NCBI GenBank assembly: GCA_017991675.1
Contig: JAGOQB010000004.1
Coordinates: 1 to 64,000 of the forward strand
Origin: Phenylobacterium sp.
GTDB taxonomy: Bacteria; Pseudomonadota; Alphaproteobacteria; Caulobacterales; Caulobacteraceae
Direction: 5' to 3'
Length of the DNA stretch: 64,000 bases
The notes under the pieces were generated by a model. It was not told the DNA's origin. It saw only the letters and a program-made list of their open reading frames with translations, and made no database searches. The translations under genes and the position numbers were made by a program. The first letter of the stretch is position 1, and each line of letters starts with the position of its first letter. Of this stretch, positions 1-9,910 are shown one piece after another.

Positions 1-149
1 TGATCCACCCGACTTCGGCCGTTTGCGCGACGACAGACACCGCTCGGGGCGAAAAACGCTTGCCCAGCGAGCAAAAAGCAGGCGATCTTGAAGTCAAGCG
101 GCGGGCCACTTGGGGAATGTCGGTTCATGCAGATTCCGGGTTCTTTCCG

Positions 150-974
150 ATGACCGCCGCCACCGCCCTCGCCGACGCCCAGCACCCGTTCGACGAGGCC
201 CTGGCCCTGCAGCGCCTCGGCGAGGGCGTCTATGAAGGGGTTCCCAGCCCGCGCTACTGGAACATGGCCGGTCCGTTCGGCGGGATCACCGCCGCCACCC
301 TGCTGAAGGGCGTGCTCGACCACCCGGCCCTACGCGGCCGGCCGCTGGCCCAGACCGTCAACTTCTGTGCCGCCATCACCCCCGACCCGTTCGTCCTGAA
401 AGTGGTGCTGGAGCGCGACGGCAAGTCGACCCAGCATTGGAGCGTGCGCCTGGAACAGGCCGGCCAGATGGCGGCCAACGCCACCCTGGTCACCGGCCCC
501 GAACGCGAGACCTGGGCCCACCAGCCGGCCCAGCCGCCGGAAGTCGGCGAGGCGTCCAGCGTGCCGGTGTTCGACACCGCCGCGGCGACCGCCTGGTTCG
601 CGCAGTACGAGATGCGCTTCGAGCACGGCGCCTTCGGGCAGGAGCAGCCCTCGCAGACCGGCCTGACCCGCGCCTGGCTGCGCGACCGCCAGCCGCGGGC
701 GCTGGACTATCTGGCGCTGGCCTCGATGGCCGACGCCTTCGCGCCGCGGGTGTTCCTGATGCGCGGCGTGCGCGCGCCGGCCGCGACGGTGAGCCTGTCG
801 ACCTATTTCCTGGCCGGGCAGGCCGAGCTGTCGGCCCAGGCCGCGCGCCCGATCTTCGGCGCGGCGCAACCGCGCGCCGCCAGCCAGGGCTTTCACGACC
901 AGACGGTGGAACTGTGGTCCGACGCCAAGTCGCTGCTTGCAGTCTCCCACCAGTTGGTGTGGTTCAAAGACTAG
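150..974 (+). CDS. Acyl-CoA thioesterase-like double hot-dog protein
   Basis: Resembles the thioesterase family (TesB/4HBT_3-like) that hydrolyses acyl-CoA in the cytoplasm. The segment YWNMAGPFGGITAATLL is the typical start of the first hot-dog helix, and the end, with WSDAKSLLAVSHQLVWF, is typical of the second. Length is about 274 residues. The frame stays open to a TTG at 60 and an ATG at 117, but homology-like sequence begins near the ATG at 150 (MTAATALADAQHPF), so that start is preferred; none has a strong ribosome site. The stop lies 27 bases before the next gene, a TonB receptor, so the two may be cotranscribed. Substrate unknown. A second gene of this type is at 6757-7587. Confidence 0.75.
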   Translation: MTAATALADAQHPFDEALALQRLGEGVYEGVPSPRYWNMAGPFGGITAATLLKGVLDHPALRGRPLAQTVNFCAAITPDPFVLKVVLERDGKSTQHWSVRLEQAGQMAANATLVTGPERETWAHQPAQPPEVGEASSVPVFDTAAATAWFAQYEMRFEHGAFGQEQPSQTGLTRAWLRDRQPRALDYLALASMADAFAPRVFLMRGVRAPAATVSLSTYFLAGQAELSAQAARPIFGAAQPRAASQGFHDQTVELWSDAKSLLAVSHQLVWFKD

Positions 975-1001
975 TACGACAAAGAACAAGACGGGGGTGT
1001 C

Positions 1002-3146
1002 ATGGGGGGAATTCGACGCGGGCGGGCCCAGCTGGGCGCCGCCGCGCTGGCGCTGGGCTGGCTGCTGGCCGGCCAGGCGGCCGCGCAGCCGGCCAAGGCC
1101 GAGGACGGGACCGCAACGTTCCCGGCCGCCTTCTTCGCCCAGTACAATCCGGTCACCGCCGCCGACATGGTCGCCCGCACGCCCGGCTTCGAGCTGCGCG
1201 ACGGCGATGACCGCCGCGGCTTCGGCGGCTCGGCCGGCAACCTGCTGATCAACGGCGAGCGCCCCAGCTCCAAGACCGCGGCCTCCGAGATCCTCAAGCG
1301 GATCCCGGCCAGCGACGTCGTGCGCGTCGAGGTGATGTCGGCGACCAACGCCTCGGCCGACGTCAGCGGCCAGACCCAGGTGGTCAACCTAGTCATCAAC
1401 CAATCGGCGGCGCGCAAGCCCTCGACCACCTTCGTCGTCGGCCTGCGCCAGATCCAGTACTCCGAGCGGGTCGGCTGGACGCTGCAGGCCTCGCGCTCGA
1501 TGGCGCTGTCGCCCACCGCGGACCTGTCGCTGGACGTCCAGACGCCCAATACGCTGGGCCGCGGGGAGATCCGCGACCTGCTCTACAACGGGGCCGGCGA
1601 CCTGACCGGGGCCCGCTACCAGATCGGCCAGTCGACCAATCTCAGCCTGCAGGGCTCGGCGCACCTGCGCTGGCGGCCTCGCCCGGAGGACGTCATCAAC
1701 CTCAACGCCCAGTACGTGCCGGCCTGGAACGGGACCGACACCGTCCAGTACGAGGCGCTGGCCACGAGCGCCCTGCGCAGCAGCCTGGTCGGCCGCACCG
1801 AGTACGACGACAACTATACCGCCGAGATCGGCGGCGACTGGGAACACCGCGTCTCGCCGGCGCTGTCGGTCAAGCTGATCGGGCTGATGTCGCAGTCGAA
1901 CGTCGTCCAGCAGGACGTCTACGACATCTTCACCGCCCCGGCGGCCAACCTGATCCGCACCCAGGACCGCACGACCAGCGGCGGCGAGCGCATCGCCCGC
2001 GGCGTGGTCAAATGGAACGCGATCTCCCGCCACGCCCTGGAGTTCGGCGGCGAAGGCGCCTTCAACTTCCGCGACACGACGCTCGACATCGTCAACCAGC
2101 CGCACGGCGGGACCCCGGTGCGCGTGCCCCTGCCCGTCGCCGACGCCCGGGTCGAGGAGGTGCGCGGCGAGCTCTTCGTCACCGACATGTGGTCTGCGTC
2201 GGCCAAGCTGACCATCGAGGGCGGCGTCAATGTCGAGTTCTCGCGCATCTCCCAGACCGGCGACCAGGAGCAGGAACGCGAGTTCAACTTCGTCAAGCCG
2301 CGCCTGAACGCGACCTATGTGTTCAACCCTGACCACACGCTACGCTTCAGCCTAGTGCGCGACGTCGCCCAGCTCGACTTCGCCGAGTTCAGCAGCACCA
2401 TCGACTTCGTGAATTCCTCGACCATCCAAGGCAACCCGAACCTGGTTCCGGAAACGGCCTGGAAGTCGCGCATAGAGTGGGAGGGCCGCTTCGGCCAGCG
2501 CACCGCGGTCACCCTGGCGGCCTTCGCCGACGCGGTGCAGGACGTCCACGACCTGGTCGAGATCGGCGGCTTCGACGCCTACGGCAATATCGGCGACGGC
2601 GCCCGCATCGGAGCCGAGATCCGCGGGACCGTCCCGCTCGACAAGGCCGGCCTGCGCAACGCCGAGCTGCGCTTCAACGGTCTCTATCAGCAGACCCGGG
2701 TCACGGACCCGATCACCGGCCAGGAGCGGTCGTTCTCCGTGCCGCTGGAGCGCCAAGGCACGGCGTCCGGCGCGCCGGTGCTGAACGCCGGCAACAAGGA
2801 CTGGGCCTATGTGGTCAATTTCCGCCAGAACCTGCCGGCGATCTCCTCGGCCTGGGGCCTCACCGCCGTGCAGTGGGCCGAGCGCGACGAGTACCGGCTG
2901 GCCGAAACCATCAGCTATGTGCGGCCCGAGCCGCGCATCGACATCTTCGTCGAGACGACGCTGATCAAGCCGGTGACTGTGAAGCTCTATATCAACAACA
3001 TCCTCTCCTCCTCCGAGGAGCGGACGCGGACCTTCTATCGCGGTTCGCGCGCGGGCGGTCAGGTCGACCGGGTCGAGGAGCGGCTGTCGGACGGCGGCGC
3101 GGAAGGTTCGCGCGCCGTCGGCGTCCTGGTGTCGGGCCGCTTCTAG
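1002..3146 (+). CDS. TonB-dependent receptor (outer membrane)
   Basis: About 714 residues. An N-terminal signal peptide (hydrophobic LGAAALALGWLLAGQAAAQ) is followed by a plug domain (about residues 45-130, with LLINGERPSSK and a conserved IPASDVVRVEV stretch), then a long beta-barrel ending in the aromatic terminus GVLVSGRF, as expected for an outer-membrane barrel. The ATG follows an ACGGGGGTGT ribosome-like stretch. Such receptors import large or scarce nutrients using TonB energy; the ligand cannot be read from sequence. The gene converges on a Tat-exported amidohydrolase, and the two stop codons overlap in CTAG at 3143-3146. Confidence 0.85.
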   Translation: MGGIRRGRAQLGAAALALGWLLAGQAAAQPAKAEDGTATFPAAFFAQYNPVTAADMVARTPGFELRDGDDRRGFGGSAGNLLINGERPSSKTAASEILKRIPASDVVRVEVMSATNASADVSGQTQVVNLVINQSAARKPSTTFVVGLRQIQYSERVGWTLQASRSMALSPTADLSLDVQTPNTLGRGEIRDLLYNGAGDLTGARYQIGQSTNLSLQGSAHLRWRPRPEDVINLNAQYVPAWNGTDTVQYEALATSALRSSLVGRTEYDDNYTAEIGGDWEHRVSPALSVKLIGLMSQSNVVQQDVYDIFTAPAANLIRTQDRTTSGGERIARGVVKWNAISRHALEFGGEGAFNFRDTTLDIVNQPHGGTPVRVPLPVADARVEEVRGELFVTDMWSASAKLTIEGGVNVEFSRISQTGDQEQEREFNFVKPRLNATYVFNPDHTLRFSLVRDVAQLDFAEFSSTIDFVNSSTIQGNPNLVPETAWKSRIEWEGRFGQRTAVTLAAFADAVQDVHDLVEIGGFDAYGNIGDGARIGAEIRGTVPLDKAGLRNAELRFNGLYQQTRVTDPITGQERSFSVPLERQGTASGAPVLNAGNKDWAYVVNFRQNLPAISSAWGLTAVQWAERDEYRLAETISYVRPEPRIDIFVETTLIKPVTVKLYINNILSSSEERTRTFYRGSRAGGQVDRVEERLSDGGAEGSRAVGVLVSGRF

Positions 3147-4588
3147 GCGCCCGCCCGGGTGTCCTTGAAGACCCTGCCGCCCTTCATGATCAGCTTGAAG
3201 TTGGTCTCGGGGTCGGCGACGAGCGCCAGGTTCGCGGTCGGGTCGCCGGCCACCAGGATCATGTCGGCGAACGCGCCCGGCTCGATCACCCCCAGCTTGC
3301 CGCGATAGGGGTTCATCGGACCGGACATGGCGAGCAGTTCGCCGTTGCCGGCGGTCGCCATCCGCAGCGCCTCGGCGCCCGTGTGCCAGCGCGACAGGTG
3401 GCTCAGCAGCCGGCCCTGCAGGCGCGTGGTCTGCGGCGAAAACAGCAGGTCGCTGCCGAACGCGGTCTTCACGCCCAGGCGCTTGGCCAGGCCATAGACG
3501 GTGTCGGTGCCCTCGAGCACCTGCAGCAGGTTGATGCGGCTCTGGCCGGTGACGGGGGCGTTGTCCTCCTCGCTGACGAAGGGCTGGGTGCTCAGCCACA
3601 CCCCCTTCTCCGCCATGATCCGCGCGGTCGCCTCGTCCATCAGGTGGCCATGCTCGATGCAGCGGGCGCCCGCCGCGATCCCCCGCTGGATCTGGGCCGG
3701 CGGATAGGCGTGGACGGCGACATAGGTGCCCCGATCAGCCGCCGCCTCGGTCCCGGCGCGGAACTCGGCCTCGCTGAAGGTGGCCATGTCCAGGGTCGTG
3801 CGCGGCGAGGACACGCCCCCGCCGCCGATCATCTTGATGTGCGAGGCGCCCTGGATCAGCTGCTCGCGCACCCGCAGCCGCACCTCGTCGGCGCTGTCGG
3901 CGATGTTCGCCGCGCCCGTCGTTTCCACGTAGCTGGGCACGCCCGGCTGCCGCGGCAGATCGGAGACCGGCCGCAGGTCGCCATGGCCGCCGGTGCTGGT
4001 GATCATCGCGCCGCAGGGATAGATCCGCGGGCCGACGGCCAGCCCCTCGTCGATCGCCTGCTTGAGGGCGAAGGCCGGCCCGCCGAGGTCGCGGACCGTG
4101 GTGAAGCCGCGCAACAGTGTACGCTCGGCCTCGGCGCTGGCGGCCAGGAAGATGTAGCCGATGTCGGCCGACATCAGCGCCATGACCGGCAGGCCCGCGA
4201 ACATCGTATGCCAATGGGCGTCGATCAGCCCGGGCATCAGCGTGCCGCCGCCGCAGTCGATGATCTGCGCGCCCGGCGGAGCGCTGGCGTCGCCGGTCGA
4301 CACCTGCTTGATGCGATCGCCTTCGACCAGCACCTGCATGCCGCCGCGGGCGCGCAGAGTCTTGCCGTCAAAGAGCTGGAAGTTGCGCAGCACGATCGGC
4401 GGCGCCGGCGGCTCCTGCGCCTTCGCCCGCCCCGCCAATCCCAGCGCAGCGAACGAGCCCGTGGCGCCGGCCATGAAGCCGCGCCGCGAGAAGTCCCTGG
4501 CGATGCGGCCGGCGGCGGTCTTCAGCTGCGGCTGACAGCAGGCGCACGACAGCGGCGGGGGCTCATCGGCCGGTTGGCAGGTGAACAT
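3143..4588 (-). CDS. Tat-exported metal-dependent amidohydrolase
   Basis: About 481 residues of the amidohydrolase superfamily (imidazolonepropionase/prolidase-like subgroup). A twin-arginine signal, SRRGFMAGATGSFAALGLAG, begins near residue 34. The metal-binding DAHWH motif follows GGGTLMPGLI, and a later FGSDLLFSPQ segment carries the catalytic aspartate. The enzyme should act in the periplasm on an amide, ester or cyclic bond; the substrate is unknown. Unusually, about 33 residues precede the twin arginines and include a cysteine-rich CACC stretch. The ATG has a GGGAGACGCCC ribosome site. Its neighbours are a TonB receptor (convergent) and an AbgT-type transporter, which fits uptake and hydrolysis of a scavenged compound. 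Confidence 0.8.
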   Translation of the reverse strand: MFTCQPADEPPPLSCACCQPQLKTAAGRIARDFSRRGFMAGATGSFAALGLAGRAKAQEPPAPPIVLRNFQLFDGKTLRARGGMQVLVEGDRIKQVSTGDASAPPGAQIIDCGGGTLMPGLIDAHWHTMFAGLPVMALMSADIGYIFLAASAEAERTLLRGFTTVRDLGGPAFALKQAIDEGLAVGPRIYPCGAMITSTGGHGDLRPVSDLPRQPGVPSYVETTGAANIADSADEVRLRVREQLIQGASHIKMIGGGGVSSPRTTLDMATFSEAEFRAGTEAAADRGTYVAVHAYPPAQIQRGIAAGARCIEHGHLMDEATARIMAEKGVWLSTQPFVSEEDNAPVTGQSRINLLQVLEGTDTVYGLAKRLGVKTAFGSDLLFSPQTTRLQGRLLSHLSRWHTGAEALRMATAGNGELLAMSGPMNPYRGKLGVIEPGAFADMILVAGDPTANLALVADPETNFKLIMKGGRVFKDTRAGA

Positions 4589-4731
4589 GGGCGTCTCCCG
4601 TTCCCCGCGTCCGGCCAGTCCGCGCGCGGCGTTCGGAAGAGGCAGTCAGAAGCGCCCCGCGGCGCAAACCCGGTCAAATCCCGAGATGGCACACGCAAGA
4701 CGCGCATGACCGGCGCCGTACGTGCGAGGCC

Positions 4732-5022
4732 TCAGACGCGGTGAAGCCGGACCGGCGCGCCGGCCGCACGGGCGATCACGCCCTTGGCCTCCAGGTCGAG
4801 CTGGACGCACTTGAGCCACCAGCCGGCCTTGTCGCCGCCGGGGAACAGGTCCTGTGGCAGCAACGGCAGCAAGGCGGTCTTGGCCGCGGCGACCGTGGGG
4901 CCCGGCGCGGCGGGCGGCAGCACCGCCAGCAGGGCGGTCTTCATCGCCCCGTACTTGGCCGCGTCGACGCGCGTGGTGCGGCCGGGACTATTGGGGTTCT
5001 CGACCTCGACCTTGTCCGACAT
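4732..5022 (-). CDS. Small conserved protein of unknown function (DUF6958-like)
   Basis: A 96-residue soluble protein. Its N-terminus, VENPNSPGRTTRVDAAKYGAM, and the stretch GDKAGWWLKCVQLDLEAKGVI recall a family I know as DUF6958, whose role is undescribed; this assignment is from memory. The second half looks like a small winged-helix-type fold (alpha-rich, ending in a short beta hairpin), but that is only an impression. The ribosome site GGAGGAGAGGCGC is strong. It lies 22 bases downstream of the AbgT-type transporter on the same strand, so the two probably form an operon. Confidence 0.65.
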   Translation of the reverse strand: MSDKVEVENPNSPGRTTRVDAAKYGAMKTALLAVLPPAAPGPTVAAAKTALLPLLPQDLFPGGDKAGWWLKCVQLDLEAKGVIARAAGAPVRLHRV

Positions 5023-5044
5023 GCGCCTCTCCTCCCGTTGTCGA

Positions 5045-6646
5045 TCAGCGTGCGGGCGCCGCGCCCGGATAGTGCACCTGCGCCCCCGGCCCCAGCGGCA
5101 GGTCCAGCAGCACCCAGCCGACGGTCATGGCGATGCCGGCGGCCATGAAGCAGAGCGCATAGGGCAGCATCAGCGCCAGCAGCGAGCCGACGCCCATGCC
5201 CCGGTCCCACCGCTGGCCGAACGCCAGGATCAGCGGGAAATAGCTCATCAGCGGGGTCATGATGTTGGTGTAGCTGTCGCCCATCCGATAGGCGGCGGTG
5301 GTCATCTCCGGGCTGACGCCCAGCAACATGAACATCGGCACCACCACCGGCGACAGTGCGCTCCACTTGGCCGAGGCCGAGCCGATGAACAGGTCCAGGA
5401 ACGAGGACAGCAGCAGCACGCAGACCAGCAGCACCGCCGGCGGCAGGGCCATGGCCTGCAGCGCCTCGGCCCCGTTGATGGCCACGATCGGTCCGATCCG
5501 CGACCAGTTGAACATGGCCACGAAGTGCGCGGCGAAGAACACGAAGACCAGGTACGGCGCCATGGTGCGCACGCCGTGCTGCATCATCTGCACGACGTCG
5601 TCGGCCGACCGGACCGTGCCGACAGCGCGACCAAAGGCGATGCCGCTCAGCACGAACAGCAGGAAGAAGCCGGCGATCAGCGAGGCGTACAGCGGCTGCA
5701 GCCGCGAGGGCCCGACCGCGTCCTGGTCGATGAACGGGGTGTAGCCCGGCCACAGCGCCAGGGCCGTGAAGGCGGCCACCACCGCCAGCGCCGCCAGTCC
5801 GGCCCAGCGCAGTCCCTTGCGCTCCTGCGGGGTCAGCCCGGCCTTCTCGAGGTCGGCGCGCAGCTCCTCGTCGACGACGCCGTTCCAGACGCCCAGCCGC
5901 GGCTCGACCACCTTGTCGGTGAGGAACCAGATGATCGGGGTGAACAGCGCGACGATGGCGCAGATGTAGTACCAGTTGCCGAGCGGGTTCATCGTCCAGT
6001 CCGGCTGCACGATCCGGGCGGCCTCCTGGGTGAAGCTGAGCAGCAGGACGTCGATCTGGCCGGGGATCAGGTTGCCGGCGTAGCCGCCCGACACCGCCGC
6101 GAACGCCGCCGCCAGGCCGGCCAGCGGATGGCGGCCGGCCACCGCGAAGGTGATCGCCGCCAGCGGGATGAACACCACGTAGGCGGCGTCCGAAGCATGG
6201 TGCGAGACCATGCCGATCACCGCCACGATCGGGGTCAGCAGCGCCTTGTGAGCGTTGCCGAGCGAGGCGCGGATCAGGGCCGAAAACATGCCCGAGCGCT
6301 CGGCCACGGCCGCGCCCAGCATGATGGTCAGCACCAGGCCCAGCGGCGCGAAGCCGGCGAAGGTGCGCGGCATTTCGGCGAACAGGCGGGCGATGTTCTC
6401 CTGCGAGAACAGGCTGGCGGCGCGATAGGTCAGGACGCCGTTCGCCAGCTCGGCGTGCTCGGGCGCCTTGGTCCCCGAATAGGGCAGCGAGGCCTGCCAG
6501 CCCATCGCCGCGCCCAGCGCCGACAGCAGCATCAGGGCGAAGATCAGATAGACGAAGATGATCGTCGGATCGGGCAGCAGATTGCCCGCGCGCTCAACGA
6601 ACCCCAGGAATCCGCGCTGGCGGTCGGGTCGGGTTTCGTCGGTCAT
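5045..6646 (-). CDS. AbgT-family transporter (aminobenzoyl-glutamate type)
   Basis: An inner-membrane protein of about 533 residues with roughly a dozen hydrophobic segments, starting MTDETRPDRQRGFLGFVERAG and carrying NLLPDPTIIFVYLIFA, a pattern characteristic of AbgT. The segments HHASDAAYVVFIPLAAI and SFLDLFIGSASAKWSALSPV match the conserved re-entrant regions of the family. Known members import p-aminobenzoyl-glutamate or export sulfonamides using the proton gradient. The ATG at 6646 has an AGGAG ribosome site; the frame upstream is open but unlikely to be translated. It is followed by the small gene at 4732-5022. Confidence 0.88.
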   Translation of the reverse strand: MTDETRPDRQRGFLGFVERAGNLLPDPTIIFVYLIFALMLLSALGAAMGWQASLPYSGTKAPEHAELANGVLTYRAASLFSQENIARLFAEMPRTFAGFAPLGLVLTIMLGAAVAERSGMFSALIRASLGNAHKALLTPIVAVIGMVSHHASDAAYVVFIPLAAITFAVAGRHPLAGLAAAFAAVSGGYAGNLIPGQIDVLLLSFTQEAARIVQPDWTMNPLGNWYYICAIVALFTPIIWFLTDKVVEPRLGVWNGVVDEELRADLEKAGLTPQERKGLRWAGLAALAVVAAFTALALWPGYTPFIDQDAVGPSRLQPLYASLIAGFFLLFVLSGIAFGRAVGTVRSADDVVQMMQHGVRTMAPYLVFVFFAAHFVAMFNWSRIGPIVAINGAEALQAMALPPAVLLVCVLLLSSFLDLFIGSASAKWSALSPVVVPMFMLLGVSPEMTTAAYRMGDSYTNIMTPLMSYFPLILAFGQRWDRGMGVGSLLALMLPYALCFMAAGIAMTVGWVLLDLPLGPGAQVHYPGAAPAR

Positions 6647-6756
6647 CGAGGCTCCTGCGCAGCGCCGCTTGAAAGGGGCGACCTGTCTAGCCAAGCCTTT
6701 GATTGCCGACCATCAACTTCTATTTGACCAGGCCGGCGCCAAGGCCCGACGACCGG

Positions 6757-7587
6757 CTATTCGGGCACGGGCGGCGGGGCCTGGCGGTACCAGGCCAGCT
6801 GCTCGCTGGTGGCCAGCAGCCGCCCGTCGCGCGACCAGTAGCTGGAACGCTCGTCCGAAGCGCCGCCGCCGCCGACCCGCCCCTCGCACTCGATCAGGAT
6901 GAAGTCGTCGCCGAGGGCGGCGATCTCCTCGGCCGTGGCGTGCAGATAGGCGGTCAGCGACAGGGTCGTCGTCATCACCCGGTCGAGCGCGTACATCGCC
7001 CGCGGCGCGGAGTTGTCGGTCACCATGGCCAGCAGCGCCTTGTCCCATACGCCGTTGCGCGGACGCACCCAGGCCAGGGAGCGGGAGTCGCCGCCCGGCG
7101 TGGGCGGAAAGCCGTCCAGGGTCCGCCGCTCGAACGCCGAGGCCCCGAAGTGCAGCGGCCCGGCCGGATGGTCGGGGCTGGGCAGCTCGTCCGGCGACGG
7201 CGCGGCCGGCAGGGCGGCGAACGCGAACGGCGTGGTGGGCGGGCGGCGCGCCATGGTGATCATGCCGTGGACGCCTACGTCCTCGACGCCCTGGGGCCGC
7301 AGCTCGACCTCCCAGACCCCGATCGAGCCGCCTTGGCGCAGCCGGCGCGTACGCACGTCGAGCTCGCCGGACGGCAGCCCCGCCGCATAGGTCAGGGTCA
7401 TGGACAGCACCTCGCCGCTCGCCTCGGGCTCGGCCTCCAGCGCCCGGACGCAGAGGCCGAGCGCATAGCCGCCCCACAGACCGCCGCCGGGATTGCGCCA
7501 CTCGGACGCGGCGAAGGTGGTCCATCGGCCGGGCGCGGCCGGGCGCAGGGCGATGTCGTAGGCGGGGTTCGAGGACGTCACGGACAT
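6757..7587 (-). CDS. Acyl-CoA thioesterase-like double hot-dog protein
   Basis: A cytoplasmic protein of about 276 residues. The GGGLWGGYALGLCVRALEAE segment corresponds to the first hot-dog helix, and LLATSEQLAWYR near the end to the second, as in TesB-like thioesterases. It is related in layout to the gene at 150-974 but clearly different in sequence. It is divergent from purL, with 121 bases between the two starts, which must hold both promoters. The AbgT gene lies downstream on the same strand, 110 bases away. Substrate unknown. Confidence 0.75.
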   Translation of the reverse strand: MSVTSSNPAYDIALRPAAPGRWTTFAASEWRNPGGGLWGGYALGLCVRALEAEPEASGEVLSMTLTYAAGLPSGELDVRTRRLRQGGSIGVWEVELRPQGVEDVGVHGMITMARRPPTTPFAFAALPAAPSPDELPSPDHPAGPLHFGASAFERRTLDGFPPTPGGDSRSLAWVRPRNGVWDKALLAMVTDNSAPRAMYALDRVMTTTLSLTAYLHATAEEIAALGDDFILIECEGRVGGGGASDERSSYWSRDGRLLATSEQLAWYRQAPPPVPE

Positions 7588-7708
7588 ATCGCCGTTCTAC
7601 CGGGCCGGCGCCGGCGCGCAAGTCGCGCTCGGTGCGGCGAGCCCAACCTGACGCGGCACATTCCCCGCCCCCTCCCCATCGGGGCAGAGTCCCGCTATAT
7701 GCGCGGCC

Positions 7709-9910
7709 ATGAGCGCCCAGCCTGTGAAGACCCTCCGCGAAACCGCGGCCGAATACGGCCTGAAGTCGGAAGAATACGACGTCATCCTGCAACGCCTGAA
7801 CCGCGAGCCCAATGAGGTCGAGCTCGGCGTGTTCTCGGTGATGTGGAGCGAGCACTGCTCCTACAAGTCGAGCAAGAAGCACCTGGTGAAGTTCCCGACC
7901 ACGGGCCCGCGGGTGATCTGCGGTCCGGGCGAGAACGCCGGGGTCATCGACATCGGCGACGGCCAGGCCTGCATCTTCAAGATGGAGAGCCACAACCACC
8001 CGTCCTACATCGAGCCCTACCAGGGCGCGGCGACCGGGGTCGGCGGCATCATGCGCGACGTCTTCACCATGGGCGCGCGCCCGGTGGCGCTGCTCAACGC
8101 CCTGCGCTTCGGCGATCCCAGCCATCCGAAGACCAAGCGCCTGGTGTCGGGCGTGGTCAGCGGCATCGGCGGCTACGGCAACTGCGTGGGCGTGCCGACC
8201 GTCGCGGGCGAGACCAACTTCCACCGCGGCTATGACGGCAACATCCTGGTCAACGCCATGTGCGTGGGCCTGGCCGACGCCGACAAGATCTTCTACTCGG
8301 CCGCCCCGGCCGCCGGCTTCAGCGTCGTCTATTTCGGCTCCAAGACCGGCCGCGACGGCATCCATGGCGCGACCATGGCCTCGGCCGAGTTCGACGACGC
8401 CTCGGACGAGAAGCGCCCGACCGTGCAGGTCGGCGACCCCTTCGCCGAAAAGCTGCTGATCGAGGCCACCCTCGAACTGATGGCCTCGGGCGCGGTCGCC
8501 GCCATCCAGGACATGGGCGCGGCGGGCCTCACCTCCTCGTCGGTCGAAATGGCCGGCAAGGGCGGCGTCGGCATCGAGCTGATCCTCGACGACGTGCCCC
8601 AGCGCGAAGAGGGCATGACCGCCTACGAGATGATGCTGTCGGAAAGCCAGGAGCGCATGCTGGCGGTCCTGAAGCCGGGCCGCGAGCGCGACGGCCACGC
8701 CATCTTCGAGAAGTGGGGCCTGGACGCGGCGATCATCGGCGTGACCACCGACACTGGCCACCTGGTCCTGAAGCACAAGGGCGAGACCGTCTGCGACGTG
8801 CCGCTGGCCCCGCTGTTCGACGACGCGCCGCTCTATGACCGCCCGTGGGTCGCCTCGCCGCAGCAGCCGCGCCTGGCGCCCGCCGACGTCGCCGCCCCGG
8901 CCGACTACGCGGACGCCGTGCTGAAGCTGATGAGCAGCCCGGACATGGCCTCCAAGCGCTGGCTGTGGGAGCAGTACGACCGTCACGTCATGGCCGACAC
9001 CCTCGAGGACTCGGCCACCGGCGCGGACGCCGGCATCGTGCGCGTGCACGGCACCAGGAAGGCGCTGGCCGTCACCTCCGACTGCACCCCGCGCTACGTG
9101 CTGGCCGATCCCTTCGAGGGCGGCAAGCAGGTCGTGGCCGAGGCCTGGCGCAACCTGACCGCCGTCGGCGCCGACCCGATCGCCATCACCGACAACCTGA
9201 ACTTCGGCAACCCCGAGCGGCCCGAGATCATGGGCCAGATCGTCCGCGCCATCGAAGGCATGGCGCAGGCCTGCCGCGACCTCGACTTCCCGGTCGTGAG
9301 CGGCAATGTCAGCCTCTACAACGAGACCAACGGCGCGGCCATTCCGCCGACCCCGACCGTCGGCGCCGTCGGCCTGATCGCCGACTACGCCCACCGCGCC
9401 GACTTCGCGGGCATGAAGGACGGCGACGCGCTGGTGCTGCTCGGCTCGACCGCCGGCGAACTGGGCGCCTCGATGTACCTGCGCGAGGTGCTGGACCAGG
9501 AAATCGGCGCCCCGCCGAGCGTGGACCTCGCCCTGGAGCGCAAGGTCGGCGACCTGGTGCGGAGCCTGATCCTCTCGGACCAGGTCACGGTCTGTCATGA
9601 CCTGTCGGACGGCGGCCTGATCGCCGCTGCGGCCGAGATGGCGCTCGCCTCGAACACCGGCTGCGCCCTGAAGGCCGCAGCTTCGAGCGCCCCGCACGCC
9701 TTCCTGTTCGGCGAGGACCAGGCCCGCTATCTGGTCGCCGTCAAGGACGCCGCCCCGATCCTCGCCGCGGCCCAGGCGGCCGGCGTCGAGGCCGCCGTGG
9801 TCGGCAAGGCCGGCGGCGCGGACCTGGCGGTCGAGGGCCTGTTCACCCTGCCGCTGGCCAAGCTGCGCGCCGAGCACGAGGGCTGGATGCCGGCCTATAT
9901 GGGCGGCTGA
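7709..9910 (+). CDS. purL: Phosphoribosylformylglycinamidine synthase subunit PurL
   Basis: A synthetase of 733 residues that converts FGAR, ATP and glutamine-derived ammonia to FGAM in de novo purine synthesis. It is the small bacterial form that needs PurQ and PurS. Visible hallmarks are [13 protein letters not shown] near the N-terminus, [19 protein letters not shown] (active-site histidine and ATP-binding region), [16 protein letters not shown], and [16 protein letters not shown] in the second AIRS-like half. Length matches the family. The start is ATG at 7709. Its TGA overlaps the ATG of the next gene by one base, which suggests translational coupling. purQ and purS are not in the window. 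Confidence 0.97.
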   Translation: MSAQPVKTLRETAAEYGLKSEEYDVILQRLNREPNEVELGVFSVMWSEHCSYKSSKKHLVKFPTTGPRVICGPGENAGVIDIGDGQACIFKMESHNHPSYIEPYQGAATGVGGIMRDVFTMGARPVALLNALRFGDPSHPKTKRLVSGVVSGIGGYGNCVGVPTVAGETNFHRGYDGNILVNAMCVGLADADKIFYSAAPAAGFSVVYFGSKTGRDGIHGATMASAEFDDASDEKRPTVQVGDPFAEKLLIEATLELMASGAVAAIQDMGAAGLTSSSVEMAGKGGVGIELILDDVPQREEGMTAYEMMLSESQERMLAVLKPGRERDGHAIFEKWGLDAAIIGVTTDTGHLVLKHKGETVCDVPLAPLFDDAPLYDRPWVASPQQPRLAPADVAAPADYADAVLKLMSSPDMASKRWLWEQYDRHVMADTLEDSATGADAGIVRVHGTRKALAVTSDCTPRYVLADPFEGGKQVVAEAWRNLTAVGADPIAITDNLNFGNPERPEIMGQIVRAIEGMAQACRDLDFPVVSGNVSLYNETNGAAIPPTPTVGAVGLIADYAHRADFAGMKDGDALVLLGSTAGELGASMYLREVLDQEIGAPPSVDLALERKVGDLVRSLILSDQVTVCHDLSDGGLIAAAAEMALASNTGCALKAAASSAPHAFLFGEDQARYLVAVKDAAPILAAAQAAGVEAAVVGKAGGADLAVEGLFTLPLAKLRAEHEGWMPAYMGG

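Noticed and set aside
1-149. Partial gene at the left edge
   Set aside because: The open frame from TTG 60 merges with the thioesterase; no other coding signal or domain is visible in the first 149 bases.
6713-9877. Very long open frame on the minus strand across purL
   Set aside because: Antisense to purL with high-GC codon bias that removes stops; the sequence is rich in R, G, A, H and D with no domain.
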